Assembly (NCBI GenBank): GCA_050084515.1
Contig: CM114273.1
Span: forward strand, 43,586,001 to 43,650,000
Length of the DNA stretch: 64,000 nucleotides
Reading direction: 5' to 3'
DNA from: Blasia pusilla
Taxonomy: Eukaryota > Marchantiophyta > Marchantiopsida > Blasiales
Of this stretch, positions 1-12,400 are shown in pieces. The number at the start of each line of letters is the position of its first letter. The stretch's first letter is position 1. A model generated the notes under the pieces. The model was not told the DNA's origin. It saw only the letters and a list, made by a program, of their open reading frames with translations, and made no database searches. Made by a program: the position numbers and the translations under genes.

Positions 1-760
1 TTCGGGTTAGAGAAGGCTGGCAAAGTCATCAGGGCATGGATGACAGTGTGGACCATTAACATGGTAAAACGTGGATTCGACAGAGCACGGCAACGTTCCG
101 CCTAGTCGGAGCCGGACATACACACGTGTTCAACCCGAAGGCTCCGGTTAAAGTTTGGTCTTTTCCTGAATCTCCTGCCTCCAACCAACGGAGGAGTCGG
201 CAACATCGTTTAGATGAAGAGGCTGGACGATGTCCACCTCTTCATCGAAACGGACAGAACCAGTACGCACCTGCGAGGGAAAGTGATGCGATGTGAACAG
301 ACCAATAGATGTGAATCGCAGGATCGCAGCTCTCAAGAACGCAGTTTCGCGCAGGGTTCGGGGAGTTTTTTCATGAACCCGGTACATTGCCGGGAATGTC
401 CAGTCGGTTTTTGAACCGGTTTTCAGATACAAAGGACATGCAGTTTTAAAATCGGTCGGTAATTCTCTAATTTTACCGGCTAGCTTTACTCGTCAACCCG
501 GATCTCCCCGAATCCCAATCATTGGTTTCACGTACTGGAGGTCATGAGTCCTCGTGGCGTGTCCCATGCCTGGTGACGGCTTCATGAGTGTATGAAGATA
601 AGTCGAGTTGGCCGGTTTGCTGGCTACCAGATGGCAGACGGAGAGGAAGGGACTATTTGGATGCACGGATCGCATATGGGGCCGCCGGGTAGACAGATCG
701 GCAGCCTCCGCCGTCGTGTTACCACGAAGATTGCAGCCGTCCTGCGTGAGCAGTTCTTAC
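1..760. other. Left edge; probable ABCC intron or 3' flank, no exon recognised
   Basis: The ABCC transporter on the minus strand reaches a good splice donor (CAG followed by GTAAGA) at 761/760, so this stretch should begin as intron. I searched the minus strand for the expected continuation of the first nucleotide-binding domain (D-loop and H-loop, a VTHQVEFL-like segment) and found nothing convincing. Short open frames on both strands resemble no family I know. The remaining half of the transporter is either beyond the window or lost. Confidence 0.4.
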
Positions 761-3365
761 CTGGAAAAGATGAGAGGCAGTGTGAGCATCGACTGCGCTG
801 AAAGGATCATCGAGTAAGTAGACATCAGCATCAGCGTACACAGCTCGGGCGAGCTGGATGCGCTGTTTCTGGCCTCCGCTCAGGTTGATACCGCGCTCGC
901 CGATTTCGGTTTCGTCTCCATGTGGAAGCTGCGCGAAATCTGCTTCCAATCCACAGGCTCGCACCGCTTCTCGGTACCTCGTGGGCTCCATCGTCCTTCC
1001 GAACAGGATGTTGTCCCGGATGGACCTCGTTTGAATCCAAGCTGATTGAGCCACATACGCAATCGAGCCGCACAACTTCGCCTGCAAAGATCGAAAGCTC
1101 GGCAGTTAATCACTGAGTAATTCCAATAACCTCAGCTAGCCACAGTCCGAGTGAGCGCAAGGAAACTTCGTACACTACTCGCAGAGGTGGCAGCGATTCA
1201 CCGCGAAGACGACCGGATAATTAGAGGATTGGACTCGTCGCGACAGTAAGGGATGAAAGCAGAAAGAAACTCCCTCTTGATCGCGAGGGGAGTCTTACCG
1301 ATCCAGTTCGCCTCTCGAGTTCTCCCATAATAGAGTAGAGAAGACTCGACTTTCCAGACCCCACGCTTCCGCATACGGCAATGCAAGACCCTTTCCTGAC
1401 TTTGAGCGACAGATCACGGACGGCTACAGATTCTTTTTCCACTTCCCACGAGAAAGAAGCGTCTTGTATGTCCACAGCGAACTCGGTGGATGAAGGATCG
1501 GATACCTTTCCAACAGCGCTCTCCACGATCTCACGTTCGCAGAGGAACTTTCGTATGCGCTGGAAAGACACCAAGGATTGGATGACAACGGAGATGTTGT
1601 CCGGAAACGACTGGACAGATTCTTTGATGACACTGAAAGTGGTCACGGCAGTGAACACTTTCGCTACCGTGAACGGCTCTCCTAAGAGCGCCATCAAGCA
1701 GAAAGTCACCACGGACACTGTCGAGGGGGCAGCCCAAATGACGAAAAGGCTAACGGACGAAGCGAACATGAACCGGGCAACCCCCACTCGTTCGATCTCC
1801 CGGAGGGCTTCGATCTTTCGGGTGCAAAGCTCGTCCCAAGATTGCAGCTTTATGAGCTTCATGTTGCTCATACATTCGACTGTGGACTTCATACGCTCAT
1901 CCTTTGCCTTCAAATAATCCATTCGGAACGACCTCATCAGAGAAGCGAGAAATACATTTATACCAAACACTACTATCAAAGTGGATAGGCCGGCGATCAC
2001 TGAAATACCGAGCACGCTGTACAGAAACGCCGTAGCAATCGAAATTTGCAAAGGTAGGACGAGGCATTGCGCGATGGCGTTGTTCACTTGCAACAGACGC
2101 TGGGTGTCTGCCGACAAGACATTCGTTATCTCCCCGACAGTCCAATCTTGCTTCGCCCTGTTTGACAGTCTCAGAGCCTTGTGATACACCGAAAAACCGA
2201 CCGCTGCCCACATCCTCAGACCCAACTTCGTGAACAGAAACACGGACAGGTGTCTACTCGCACACTCGAGAGTCTTTCCAAAGAGCATGATTACCACCAG
2301 CACAAGCCCTCGGGTAACACTACGGTGCTCGGAGTTGAGAAACGTGGTGATTTGGAAGACCATGACAGGTCCGGTGAAGAAGGTTGCACACCATATGAGA
2401 GTGAGGCTGAATGTGCCCAGGTAGGATCGCCAGTAGCATTTGCACAAGGCCCACCAGAGCGATGGCAACCCCGACGACGCTTTCTTCGAATTGGAGGAAT
2501 TCTCCAATTTCCACAGGGCGTGGAACTCGGTGAAATTCGCAAAACCATCATCTCCGACAGGCAGCTGTGGGAGATCATGGAGCTGCAATGGATGTCTTCC
2601 GCCCCGCACCAGAAGAGGCCAGAGCCACGATGTCGTCAGGAAGCTCAACACACCGGCGTCCCCCAGCCCAGGCAGCACTTCCTTCTCCTTCACGCTCTCT
2701 TTCAGCAAGGGCTCTTCCAGTTCCGATTGCGCACAGAAATCCCCATACAGCAAGCCCAACGCGTTCGCCGTCGACAGGGCGAGGAAACCAAACGAAGTCG
2801 CGCAGACAAGCCCCTGGGATATCGGTCCGTCCCAACCTTGAGAGAATCCTATCCACGTTGCAGGCACGGACACAAAAAGTCCCACAATCCACCACAGTTG
2901 CAGTGCCCCTGGATAAAGAGCTCGGCCTTCTGATCGCTCTAGTCCAAAGACGACGACCATGAGCGTCCATCCGACACCTTGGACACCTATCACTGCTAGG
3001 TTTCCCGCAGGAAAGTCCTTCAAACTGTCGTGATACCACTCCCATCCCGTGCCCAGGAAGAGCACCCCGTGGACCGCACAGAGCACCGCGCAGAACCATT
3101 CCGCAAACCTGTGCAGCGCTCCGCGTGGCTGCACTGTGGAAGTCGTGAATGAGTGCCCGCGAGCTGATCGGAGCTTGTTGACAAGAATCCGCCCTACAAT
3201 TGTCACTACGAACGCAGCCTGGACGACGGCCAGGAGCACGGGCAAGGAGCAGACTTTCCATGCTACAGCTCCGTTCACAAGCTCCCGAACACTGAAGCCG
3301 TTTACATTACAGCTCCGGCTCTCGCGATCCATCCTCCTTCTCGCCACTCTCAAGCCCAGCTCCAC
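761..3365 (-). CDS. ABCC-type (MRP-like) ABC transporter, N-terminal half, two exons, 3' part not seen
   Basis: The product is an ATP-driven exporter of the ABCC/MRP family; plant members move glutathione and other conjugates, often into the vacuole. Exon 1 (3365-1299) encodes about 689 residues. It has hydrophobic segments of a TMD0-like region (residues ~35-210), the ABCC linker with an SWLWPLL core (~240), a six-helix TMD1 (~310-590) and NBD1 with Walker [10 protein letters not shown] (residues 666-674, near 1370-1344). A 217-base GT..AG intron (1298-1082, phase 0) follows. Exon 2 (1081-761) carries the Q-loop segment YVAQSAWIQ, the signature [14 protein letters not shown] and Walker [16 protein letters not shown]. 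The next donor is at 760. About 796 residues are visible where full ABCC proteins have about 1500, so TMD2 and NBD2 are missing from the window. Exons are GC-richer than their surroundings and have no stops or shifts. Methionine 12 is an alternative start. Confidence 0.9.
1082..1298 (-). other. Intron of the ABCC gene
   Basis: On the minus strand the donor GTAAGACT starts at 1298 and the acceptor TTTGCAG ends at 1082. Removing it joins ...RRTGS to [12 protein letters not shown] in phase 0, which restores the usual NBD1 spacing between Walker A and the Q-loop. Without splicing the frame ends at 1221. Confidence 0.85.
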
Positions 3366-3386
3366 GCTTCTGACCGTGACACCGAC

Positions 3387-3394
3387 CTTATAAG
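3387..3394 (-). promoter_or_regulatory. TATA-like box upstream of the ABCC gene
   Basis: On the minus strand the sequence reads GCTTATAAGG. It lies only ~22 bases upstream of the first ATG (3365). A start site 25-35 bases downstream would fall on or just after that ATG, so the functional start could be the second methionine (codon at 3332). No experimental start is known. Confidence 0.35.
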
Positions 3395-3770
3395 CAAATT
3401 CCGTGCCCGTGATGATACTCGTGTCATGCGTAGTATCGACCGACTAACACCAACCGCTCTCGATCGGACGCCCGTGCTCATCCCTCACGATAGTCCGAGA
3501 GATCGGGGGAGTTATTTCTGCCTCGTGGGCCGTGTCCGAGTGCCTGCTCGGAATCGGGATTGTCTCGAGTAATGCCCGGCCTCGAACTTGAGGGTCGGCA
3601 CCAGATATCCGTGCTTATTTGGATGGCAGGGTCTCATAAATTCCATGCGGATGGTGAGTGCATGGCATCGCACCACGTCAGATTTGGAATTCAAATGTAA
3701 TATGCTATAAAGCAGCAAGATTGGGCAAATCTCATTCCAGCCTTCCTCACACAAGAGAAAAAATCCGTGA
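3395..3770. other. Upstream region of the ABCC gene; nothing further recognised
   Basis: Mixed-composition spacer between the ABCC start and a dispersed repeat. It presumably holds promoter sequence. I see no coding frame or repeat that I can support. Confidence 0.4.
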
Positions 3771-3901
3771 TCATATAAATAGAAAATAAGATGGGAAACC
3801 CATTAGCATACAAATGAGGGGGCATAGAGAGCCAAAGAGAACCTCAAGGGGCCTAAACCGGCCCTGAGGAGAAAGAAGGGGGCCTTCCCCCCTAACGACC
3901 A
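3771..3901 (+). repeat. Dispersed repeat family A, copy 1
   Basis: About 130 bases including GAGGGGGCATA, GAGCCAAA and CCCCTAACGACC. The reverse complement of 24115-24245 contains the same blocks in the same order with scattered differences. Both copies hold a run of C/G-rich blocks around a GGCC-type core. It is an interspersed repeat of unknown class, possibly the edge of a transposon. Confidence 0.6.
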
Positions 3902-5487
3902 AAATCACCTAAACGCACAAGAGAGGGGGAAACCACGTGAGGGAGTGATGTTGCAACGTTGGCGCATTGGAGAGGCAACGACCCTGGGGAGCCTGAGGGA
4001 TTTTGTCTGCAATTCTTTCGTTGAGCCCAGAGGGATCTTGTTTGCAATTCATTCGTGGTCATGTTGCCTCAACCTGCTCCGTATTTGCTTCTTCAATCTA
4101 CTTCGGTCTTGCTGGCTCTGATTTCTAAACGCGTTTTGGCTTCTTCAATCTGCTTCGTTCATGCTCCCGTTGGCTCTGTGTTGCTAAACCTGCTTCGTTC
4201 GTGGTCCTATTCCTTATTGGCATGAGTGGGATTGCTTCGTATTGGCTTCAAAGGGATTGTTGAAGCTCCTCCATCCGTCTCAACGTGAAGGCGAGGTTTG
4301 TGTATATTTTATGAACATGAGAACAAGAGGAACGTGTTTATGAACACGTTCATCTCTCCCGACATATGCGTATTAGGTGCTCTCGGTAACTACGTGAAAC
4401 CGTGTGAAGTCGTTGGTATGCACTTGTCGAAATTTGAGACCTTATTTGTCATGACAGAGTTAGAATGCTTTTTGTTTTCAAGGTTGGCATGCGATGGAAT
4501 TTTCTATTCATTGGGTGTCATTGTGCATGGTTTAGTCCATATTCATTCCCTCAACCCTCAGAATGGAATCATTATTGTGGTATGTTGTGCAAAGATTTGG
4601 GTTCATAGTTAATTTGAAGTCCAAAGCCTTGTAAGTATCCCATTAGACAATGCCAGAATGCTTTCCATGTAAATTTACAAGTCACGCGTTCAATAAATTT
4701 ATCATGTTACTTTCATTGTAAGGTGAATTTTTTCATCGCGGGAAGTGCAAGAGCCACTCTATAGGATCTCACGTTATGTTAGGTGTTATGTTGTTTGGGT
4801 TGGGTGTGGGTGCCAAAAGTGACCATGTTGCGGGAGGTGTGCTTTCTGATCTATCAAAATTTGGGGCTATCAGAATGCTTTTGATTTCATAAGAGACGAT
4901 TGTCTGAGTGGTAGATGCTTATGCCTATTAAGCTATCATATGTGTTTTTTGAATAAAATTATCTATATCTATGGAACGTAGAATTGAGTGAATCTTGTAA
5001 ATATTACACATCATCTTTAAGGAGAAGGCAGAGCCACTTTGGAACGAATGTGTTGACAAACACATTCGTTCAGTATGATCAAGCATATTGAGATATATTA
5101 TCTCAAGTACTAGATTTTACTTGATATGTTTCTCCTAAGAAAGAAAAGCACTCAGACAAATACAAGGTCTGTGAATGAGGAGAGAGCCCTCACCTGACGA
5201 CCCTATGAGAAGGTTTTTTTGAGTGAACAATCACTTAGATAGGTGGAATGTCTTCCTTGTGACAACATAGATACTATTGAGGCAAATGTAGTTTATTATA
5301 AGCGGACTAGTTTATAACCAAATCATTGCCTCTATACCACCAGTGTTGCTGATGAAGTCAAAATTGATCATCTTATTATTTGTTCTCTTGATAATTGCTT
5401 CAAATACATTCTAGACCTGGAAACTTGCTTTAACTGAGTAGTGGTGATATTTAAACGTTGTGAATAAAGGGTACGTACTGAACGCGT
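3902..5487. other. Spacer with degenerate internal repeats
   Basis: Between about 3995 and 4210 the phrases TTTGCAATTCATTCGT, CTTCTTCAATCTGCTTCG and TTGGCTCTG recur imperfectly, so this part is a degenerate short-unit repeat. The rest is AT-rich. A 104-codon open frame at 4298-4612 has no recognisable family and is probably chance. Confidence 0.4.
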
Positions 5488-5803
5488 ATGGCTCCAAGTG
5501 AATCAAATGAAAAAAGTTTGGCAACAAGGCCTCCCCCACTCAGAATTAGAAGAGCTAGTATAGAGGAAGAGATAGATCTGGAAAAAAATTGAGGAAGTGG
5601 AATCAGAGTTAAAACAACGCGAAGAGGAAGTTGCCAAGTTCTACATCGAATGTGCTATTGATGAGGAAGAGGAGAAAGAGAGGGCTAAAGCTCTAGCATG
5701 GTTTATGGAAAATCAGTGGGAAGAACAACTTGCCAGATACAAGAAGAAAATTAACAAGGAGGAGGAAAGGTGGCGGAATATTAAGGTTTGGTCGCCAAAA
5801 TGA
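5488..5803 (+). pseudogene. Small acidic coiled-coil protein, broken by a one-base frameshift
   Basis: An ATG at 5488 opens a frame reading MAPSESNEKS that stops at 5590-5592, just after an A-run at 5582-5588. Shifting by one base at the A-run continues directly into a highly charged frame to 5803. The combined product would be about 105 residues: a basic, proline-containing N-terminus, then Glu/Lys-rich helix with coiled-coil character. The downstream frame has only a GTG, not an ATG, at its beginning, which supports its being the tail of the upstream one. I do not recognise the family; it may be a fragment of a larger gene or transposon. Confidence 0.4.
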
Positions 5804-8267
5804 GGCATATTGCAAGCAATTGTAGATTTTTGTCGGTGTAGTCTAGCAGAATGATGTAGTACGTAGTAAAAAGTACTATTGCTTGAGAGAGGACTAACTC
5901 TCAAGTTGAAGAGCGAATGTCCTCATGATTCATATTATATCATACTTCCTAAATTGACATTGGATAAAGTTTTGACCATTTGGTAGGCTTTTGTTATGTG
6001 ATATACCAAGCATGAAATGAAGCAATTGTATAAAGAATGGTTATATGTGACAAATATGTCAAAGAACATTCCACCTTTGTCAGTAACGCACAGACGCATA
6101 TTATTTTGGTATGAGAAAGAAAGCATTATAGCATTCCTATTGAGGAAATGCTTTATATGTTTCGTATATAGTTAGTGGCGGTCCCATATGTGATATGGAG
6201 AATAAGACAAAATAGCAATAAGGCAAAGTACTTTTGTTCCTCTTATCATATTAGGCGGGTAAAGAAGTGATATTATATGGGCAAAGACTATGATTATGAG
6301 TGGAATAGGAAATACTTTTTCTAGTTCCAAATAATTTTATTAAGTAGAATAATAATGAATGATCTCATGTCATACATAAAATATCATATTGTATGAGTTT
6401 GAGGTAAGGATGGACTTATTTAGGAACTTGGGATATCATTTAAAAATTGAACTCATAACGTTCGTCTTCTAATATATAAAGAAATGTAAGGAATCTTTAA
6501 TTTTTGAAATGAAATTTATGATTTTTTATTTAAATAATCATGTTTATTCATAAGTCATATTTTGGGGAGGGAAAATGAATGGGAATGGAAAAGGGAAATG
6601 ATTTCATTAATTAAAATTAACTAATAATTTAGTTAGTGTATATTATTTCCGTGGGAAGAATATGTATTATTTAAACTTTTTTGGAGGAGTGTAATATTTG
6701 AAAATCCGCCATAACCCATGGAATTCTCATTGAAAGTCTAATTCCGCCCCCAAAACAATCATTGTCTCTTCATAAAGATCAAAATATACAAGATATACTC
6801 GAATATCGTGTACAAAGACATGGTGTTGCTATAGAATTCATCAAAGACATGCATAACTTCAAGAAGGTTACAAGCTTAAGAACATACTCCCTCCTAAGCT
6901 CGGGTCATTCTACCATTATGTAGAGGTTCACTCGAAGGATAGTCTCTTTTTCTCTAAGATGCTTTAAATACTATTCTAATAGGTGCATTGAAAGGATATC
7001 AAGCAATAGATCCCACGAAGATGCCTCTTGTGATTTTACAAATCACTTGATGTACCGTCTTTATTGGCTTTCCCTTGATTCTGTTGGCTTTGCTTGTTCA
7101 ACCATTGTGTCTTTGGATCTATCTTTCAAGTTCTTGGGATCTTTGTCACGAAGATTTATTATCTACGTGAAGAGTGTTATGTTCACTTAGTATTCTTCAC
7201 TATGTCTTCTAAACATCATTAAAACCTCCTCGTTCTTCTTCTTTTCTCTTTACAAATACCCTGCATCTTTTCTTACCATCTTCGTGCATCTTTCTTTACT
7301 TTCATTTTTTTTATATTAGTCTTCATTCAAGAGAAATCTTACCAAACTGCATTCTTATATTCTCCTTCTATTCCTATGGGATGAATCCTTGTCTTCATCA
7401 ACTCTTCACCATGTCCATCCTACTAAAGTTCAACCCAAAACAATCACACTCTTTCATGATCTATTTTTTCTTTATAGATATACAAAAATTTATCCCAAAA
7501 TTTCTCCCACTCTTCTGATACCTAGGAGGGCAAGATGGTTTGATGGATGTAACACTTGGAAGATGGGATTTCTAATTGTAAGTATAAAACATAAAGTATT
7601 TTGACATTGTATGTAACAAAACCTGGAAGTGATCAATCCTTTTACATATAAAATCTTTAGCTTTTCAAGGCATGTAAATATTGTCCTCATACAATAAGGA
7701 CTATGTGTCGGGCAGATCCTCAAATTTACCCAAACTATTCAAGAGATTAGCTATCTAAATCCAACGTGTCACAATGTTTTTTGGATCCATTATGGTATGC
7801 ACTATAAAGTACTCCAACAACACCCGATATATGGAAGGGAAGGCATTATGCACTCATCTTCAACAAGTTCATGTGCTTGCTGAGGTAGAGTCAATGGACA
7901 ATAGGTCCCTATGTTTTTTAAATAAAATAGGGAGTGAAAAGTGACATCACCAAAGAGGATCAAGTGCTTTCATCTAAAAGTATAGTGTGTATAGTGCATG
8001 TGTAGGTGTATTTCAACACGCACCTAGCAGACCATGAATAGGATATGATAAAGGAAATATCATGAAAACACAAGATTTTGTAATTGATTTCTTATCAGAA
8101 TGTTATTAGAATATCCGTGTGACAGATAGATACAAAAGATCATCTCCCAAGTATGCTAAGCCTATAACTAAAATAAAGCTCAAATAAATGTCGTCTGAGA
8201 TAATCTGGATTCAAGATTGATGAAGAACTGGATCCCTAAGCTTCTTGGGGCAAAGATCAAAGGAAAT
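5804..8267. other. AT-rich spacer, nothing recognised
   Basis: Low-GC sequence with many short stops in all frames. No repeat arms, transposon domains or structural RNAs could be identified by eye. Confidence 0.4.
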
Positions 8268-8891
8268 CTAAGCTCGTAGAAATTCCCAAGCACTACGATT
8301 ATGATCTACACATTGCAAAACCTCTCTATTTGCCATTATCAATTGTAGGATACTGTCATCCGTCAAAAGAGCTTTCACTTGTAGCACAAACTTCTCAATG
8401 ATTTCTAGCAAACCATCTATAGTTTTTCCTAAAGGGGAACTTTCTAGCTTGCCTAGCAAAATTCGTTGATTCTGAAATCCCTTCAGAATAGACTCCATCG
8501 TATTGCAAACATTTGAGATTACTTTAAACCTGGTTGACAACTCTTGCAACTCTGAAAATGTTCCCTTATGAGATTTTGCTGCCTTATTTCTTGCAGGGCG
8601 CATGAAAATCTTCACAAATGCATCATCAAAGTTTTTGTTTATATCTGATATAGACATATTGGTACTAGAAAATGGAGAGTAAGAATTGATGCGGTTGGAT
8701 TCCCTCTAGCGTTTCCCAATTTCTTGAAGTGATGTGTTGCCTCTATCGCCTTCATCCAGTGCTTGTCCAGGTCCAGAAGCTTGGCGAAGCTCGATCATAG
8801 CTTCTCTGGTCCTCTTTCTTGCATCAATACTTTCCATGGTCATTGATGAAAATGGATTATTGAGACTCGAATCAAAAATTTGGTAGAGCAA
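8268..8891 (-). pseudogene. Unknown helical protein, one in-frame stop
   Basis: Two minus-strand open frames (8891-8706 and 8657-8268) are in the same frame and separated only by a TAG at 8708-8706 and 16 further sense codons, so they are one ~207-codon reading frame with one nonsense codon. The N-terminal part is Ser/Arg/Glu-rich (MESIDARKRTREAMIELRQ). The C-terminal part is a regular amphipathic helix pattern (FSELQELSTRFKVISN and following). I recognise no domain. It lies on the same strand as, and just downstream of, the Mutator-like pseudogene, so it could be a second gene of that element or a remnant host gene. Confidence 0.4.
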
Positions 8892-9449
8892 CTTGAAAAT
8901 AGAGGATAGGAGCGCGATTTGAAGACTTCCTCACCAAGATTCTCCTTGAAGAAGCAGTTCACTCAATTTCTCCTTGCGATATCACTGATTTTAGACAATC
9001 CCGTGGCCCAAAAAGTTTCTATTTCTTATCCAAAAATCCGCTTCTAAGGTTAAACAATGCCCTCCCACTCAAGCCACACCAGCCCGTGCAGATTGTCCCC
9101 CTAAAATGGGCTCGAAATCGAAACGCCACTCCTGAGTGTTACACCTTACAACTTTAAAACTTGAATGTTTGAACCTGGTCCTAATCCCACACGCGCGTCA
9201 AAAATGCCTCGTCCCACAAGTTTGGAAGCCTAGGGTCGGCGGCTGTGTTAGGCTAGGTTCCGCAATCCAACGCGGGGAAGAACACTAAAGTCAGAATGCT
9301 TTCCTAAAGATAAACCTGGAAGGCATTCTATTAAATATTCACTACTTGTGGTGGAAAAAAAATTGAATGATATTCACTGTAAGGAAATGCATCATTTATC
9401 ATGCACAGAGCATAGGCATACCTTCCCAAAAGTGAAAATACCAGTGACA
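8892..9449. other. Spacer with a short hairpin
   Basis: At 9293-9328 the sequence AGAATGCTTTCC is followed 13 bases later by GGAAGGCATTCT, an inverted repeat with one mismatch. Copies or near-copies of AGAATGCTTTCC recur in the window. Nothing else is recognised. Confidence 0.4.
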
Positions 9450-12400
9450 TTATGTGCCACCAACTACCCCGCTCGTATTGTTCAAGGTCGCTGACATTGC
9501 ATGTTTGTCCAACTCAGCTTGTGGTCCCAACTTCTTCTTCTTTATTTTGGGCTTTGGAAAGCATGGTAACTTACTTGAAGTTTCCTCCTCTGCCTGAGTC
9601 ATCACTCTGGTATGTCTTGCTCCATATTGTGTACCTCGTCTCTTTGCTTGTTCAGACCATCGTTCGATGTCGGACTTCACTCGTTTAAGCGAATTATTAT
9701 TTTGGAACCGGTCCTTGTAAATCTCGAAGGGATTTCCAGGCTAATTAGTCAAGCCATTCACAACCATAACTTTTGCCCTCTCAATCCACCCGTTTATTTC
9801 TCTCAACATTTTGGACGCCATTGTAAAAAATGACTCATTTCCTTGACACTGATTCCGCAACTCAAAGTACAACTTGTCCAAAGCAGCCTCCATATCCTTA
9901 TTACTTGGTTTGGGGATGTTCAGTGCTTCAACTATTGGTGTATCCTCAGTGAAAGTGCTCGTGTCCATATCTTCATACGGAATGCCTCCTGAATCACACC
10001 AAATAGTGCAAAAATACATGAAAATATGAGGAATTGCCAAAACACACGTCTATATATATAGAAGCAACCTCACAAGTATCCCCCTGAAGCACGAGTAAAT
10101 TTAGGTGGTGTCCATATTATTCACCTTGTGTATCATTGAGGTCCAGGATGTGATTGGACAATGGAAGGTCAAGAGTGACTGAATCAGTCATGCTCATCTT
10201 TAATTGAGCAATTCCGCCATGCTTTGTGCCTACTCTCGTCCCAGGTATTTTCACAAGGTCCACTTCACTGTAATCCTCTCGTAGTAGGGCAGAAATCTAC
10301 AAAGAAATAGAAGGAATCAATTCAAAAGATTCAATCAATAAAATGACGTGCAGGATAAGGTGCACAATTGCTTAATTTTATGCTATCCAAGACAAACCAA
10401 CCTTTTTCTTACCATATGTTTGCATATGTTTCCTTTTAGTGACCAAGGACACTCACAATGGCCCCATTCACTGTCATAGTTGTAGACTTCATACCACTTA
10501 TTGGGTATGGTTTGGCTCCTCACCCGTGCCATCCTCACTTGCCCCCTAGATTCTGTAAGTTGCACATCATCTGCCGGGATTTCTCTTCCCCTCAGAACTG
10601 CATTATTCACATATTGCTCCTCTAGTGTATTTCGAACAAACCCATTTTTTTTCAGCAAGTGTATATGGAAATACCATGCCTCTACAAAACTACTAAGCTT
10701 CCAAACCAAGTAGTCTCCTCTTCTTTAAGACATACTTCTGTTGTCATCTGCTAGAACTACCTTCATGCTTCCATGATATGCTTCAATTGCAACATTTGTG
10801 TCTTGGTTTGCATGAGGGTAGTCCCTCGCTGCTTTAACCCACTTGCATATGCAAAAAAAAAAAAATCATATTCTTATCTTGTACATGCCGGCCCTTGCAA
10901 TGAGTGGCACAAAGTTAATGAAAGTGTGATAAAAAATGGAACAAAATAATTATGCAAGGGGAAAAAAGGTAAAGTGTTTGTAGCCACCTAGTTTTGGCTC
11001 CCAATAAGTCTGTATATAACTGATGAATTCCACTTCATCCTAAAGTCTACATTGAATTGATGCAACATCATTCTCGCATCATCCAAGATCACATCTCTAA
11101 TGTACATGCCACATCGATTTACATACATAATCTCCCCTAGGCGTTGTGACATCTGATCTCTCATTTTCGCACATCTGACCTTCCGCTTTAGCTGCTTCAG
11201 CGAGTCATGGCATACATGCCAAAGACAAAGTATGATATTTGACTTTGCAAAAGTTACCCTGCAAGTGAAAAGAACCATGTGCTTAACTTTCATTGAGATA
11301 ACAGTCTCGGAATGCCTTTCCTAATGTAATCAATATCTGAATGACAGGAAATTTGACTTAGGTTTTTTCTTTTTAAAAAAGTGTGATGTACCCTTTCAGC
11401 AAGATACCACAACTTTAGCATCCCAAAAATACCTCAATGCATTTTGCTCGGCGTTGGCATCATCCACTATGATTGCATTCAGCTCCCAAGATTTTTGTTG
11501 TCGTCTACACTTTTCCGCCACTACCCGCAACCATTTCACCAAATGCACCTCCTTTGAGCTACTAGTCAAAATCCAAGCTACAGGTAAACCAGTATGGTGC
11601 TTGTCGAACACCAAAATAGTGTACAAAGGAAACTGCACATGAGTATACAACATATGAGGTTTCTTACAAGTAGCAATGGCATCTCAAAGAAATCTTCCAT
11701 TTCAATGATCAAAGCACATTTTCATCATTGTATACTTCAAAAACTACTTAATTTAGTATCTTGCTTCGATTGGTACCACACGTACTATCCATGCTCAAAA
11801 CACTATTGTGTCCATATTTCACCATTGCTTGCAACTGCCAAGTGCTTTGGAAGCCCAATATGAAAGGTCTGGCATCATCTAAATAAGGCTCATAAATAAA
11901 GACTTTCTTCGGATAGAGATTTACAAATGCACTCAACGATTGATTCTCATCTATGCAAAACTGGAACGTCTCCATATTCAACTCCTTTTTTGCATTTGCA
12001 TGAAATCATCCCTTATCATGCTTTTCTGAAAGTCAGGAGATGTTTCAGATTGATATTTTAGCATGAGGCCATGCTTCGACATAATCTAGTGGGGCTTTAT
12101 CCCAAGATGAAGTCTCTCTTTTATGTAGCATCTCAGCTCATTTGAGATCCTAGGAGCATACATTGTTGGAGTTCCCAAACTTGTTGGATCATTAGATCCG
12201 TGGCATGGTTTTTCGTCCTTGTCTATGTGCAATCTATGTTTATAAACTATTATTGCTGCATGCATTTGAGACTTCAGTTCGGATACTGAAAAATGACATT
12301 GGCATCCTCGCTTCCAACTCTCTCCTCGGATTATTTTTTGTGCACGAGGACGGCTTCTTGGGCTTGTCTTAGGAAGGCTTGACATGTTCATTATACAGAG

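Noticed and set aside
1381-2933. Plus-strand open frames of 178 and 250 codons
   Set aside because: They lie antisense within the ABCC exon; their composition is that of its reverse complement and they show no domain.
4298-4612. 104-codon plus-strand frame
   Set aside because: No recognisable family and no repeat or splice context; kept only as part of the spacer.
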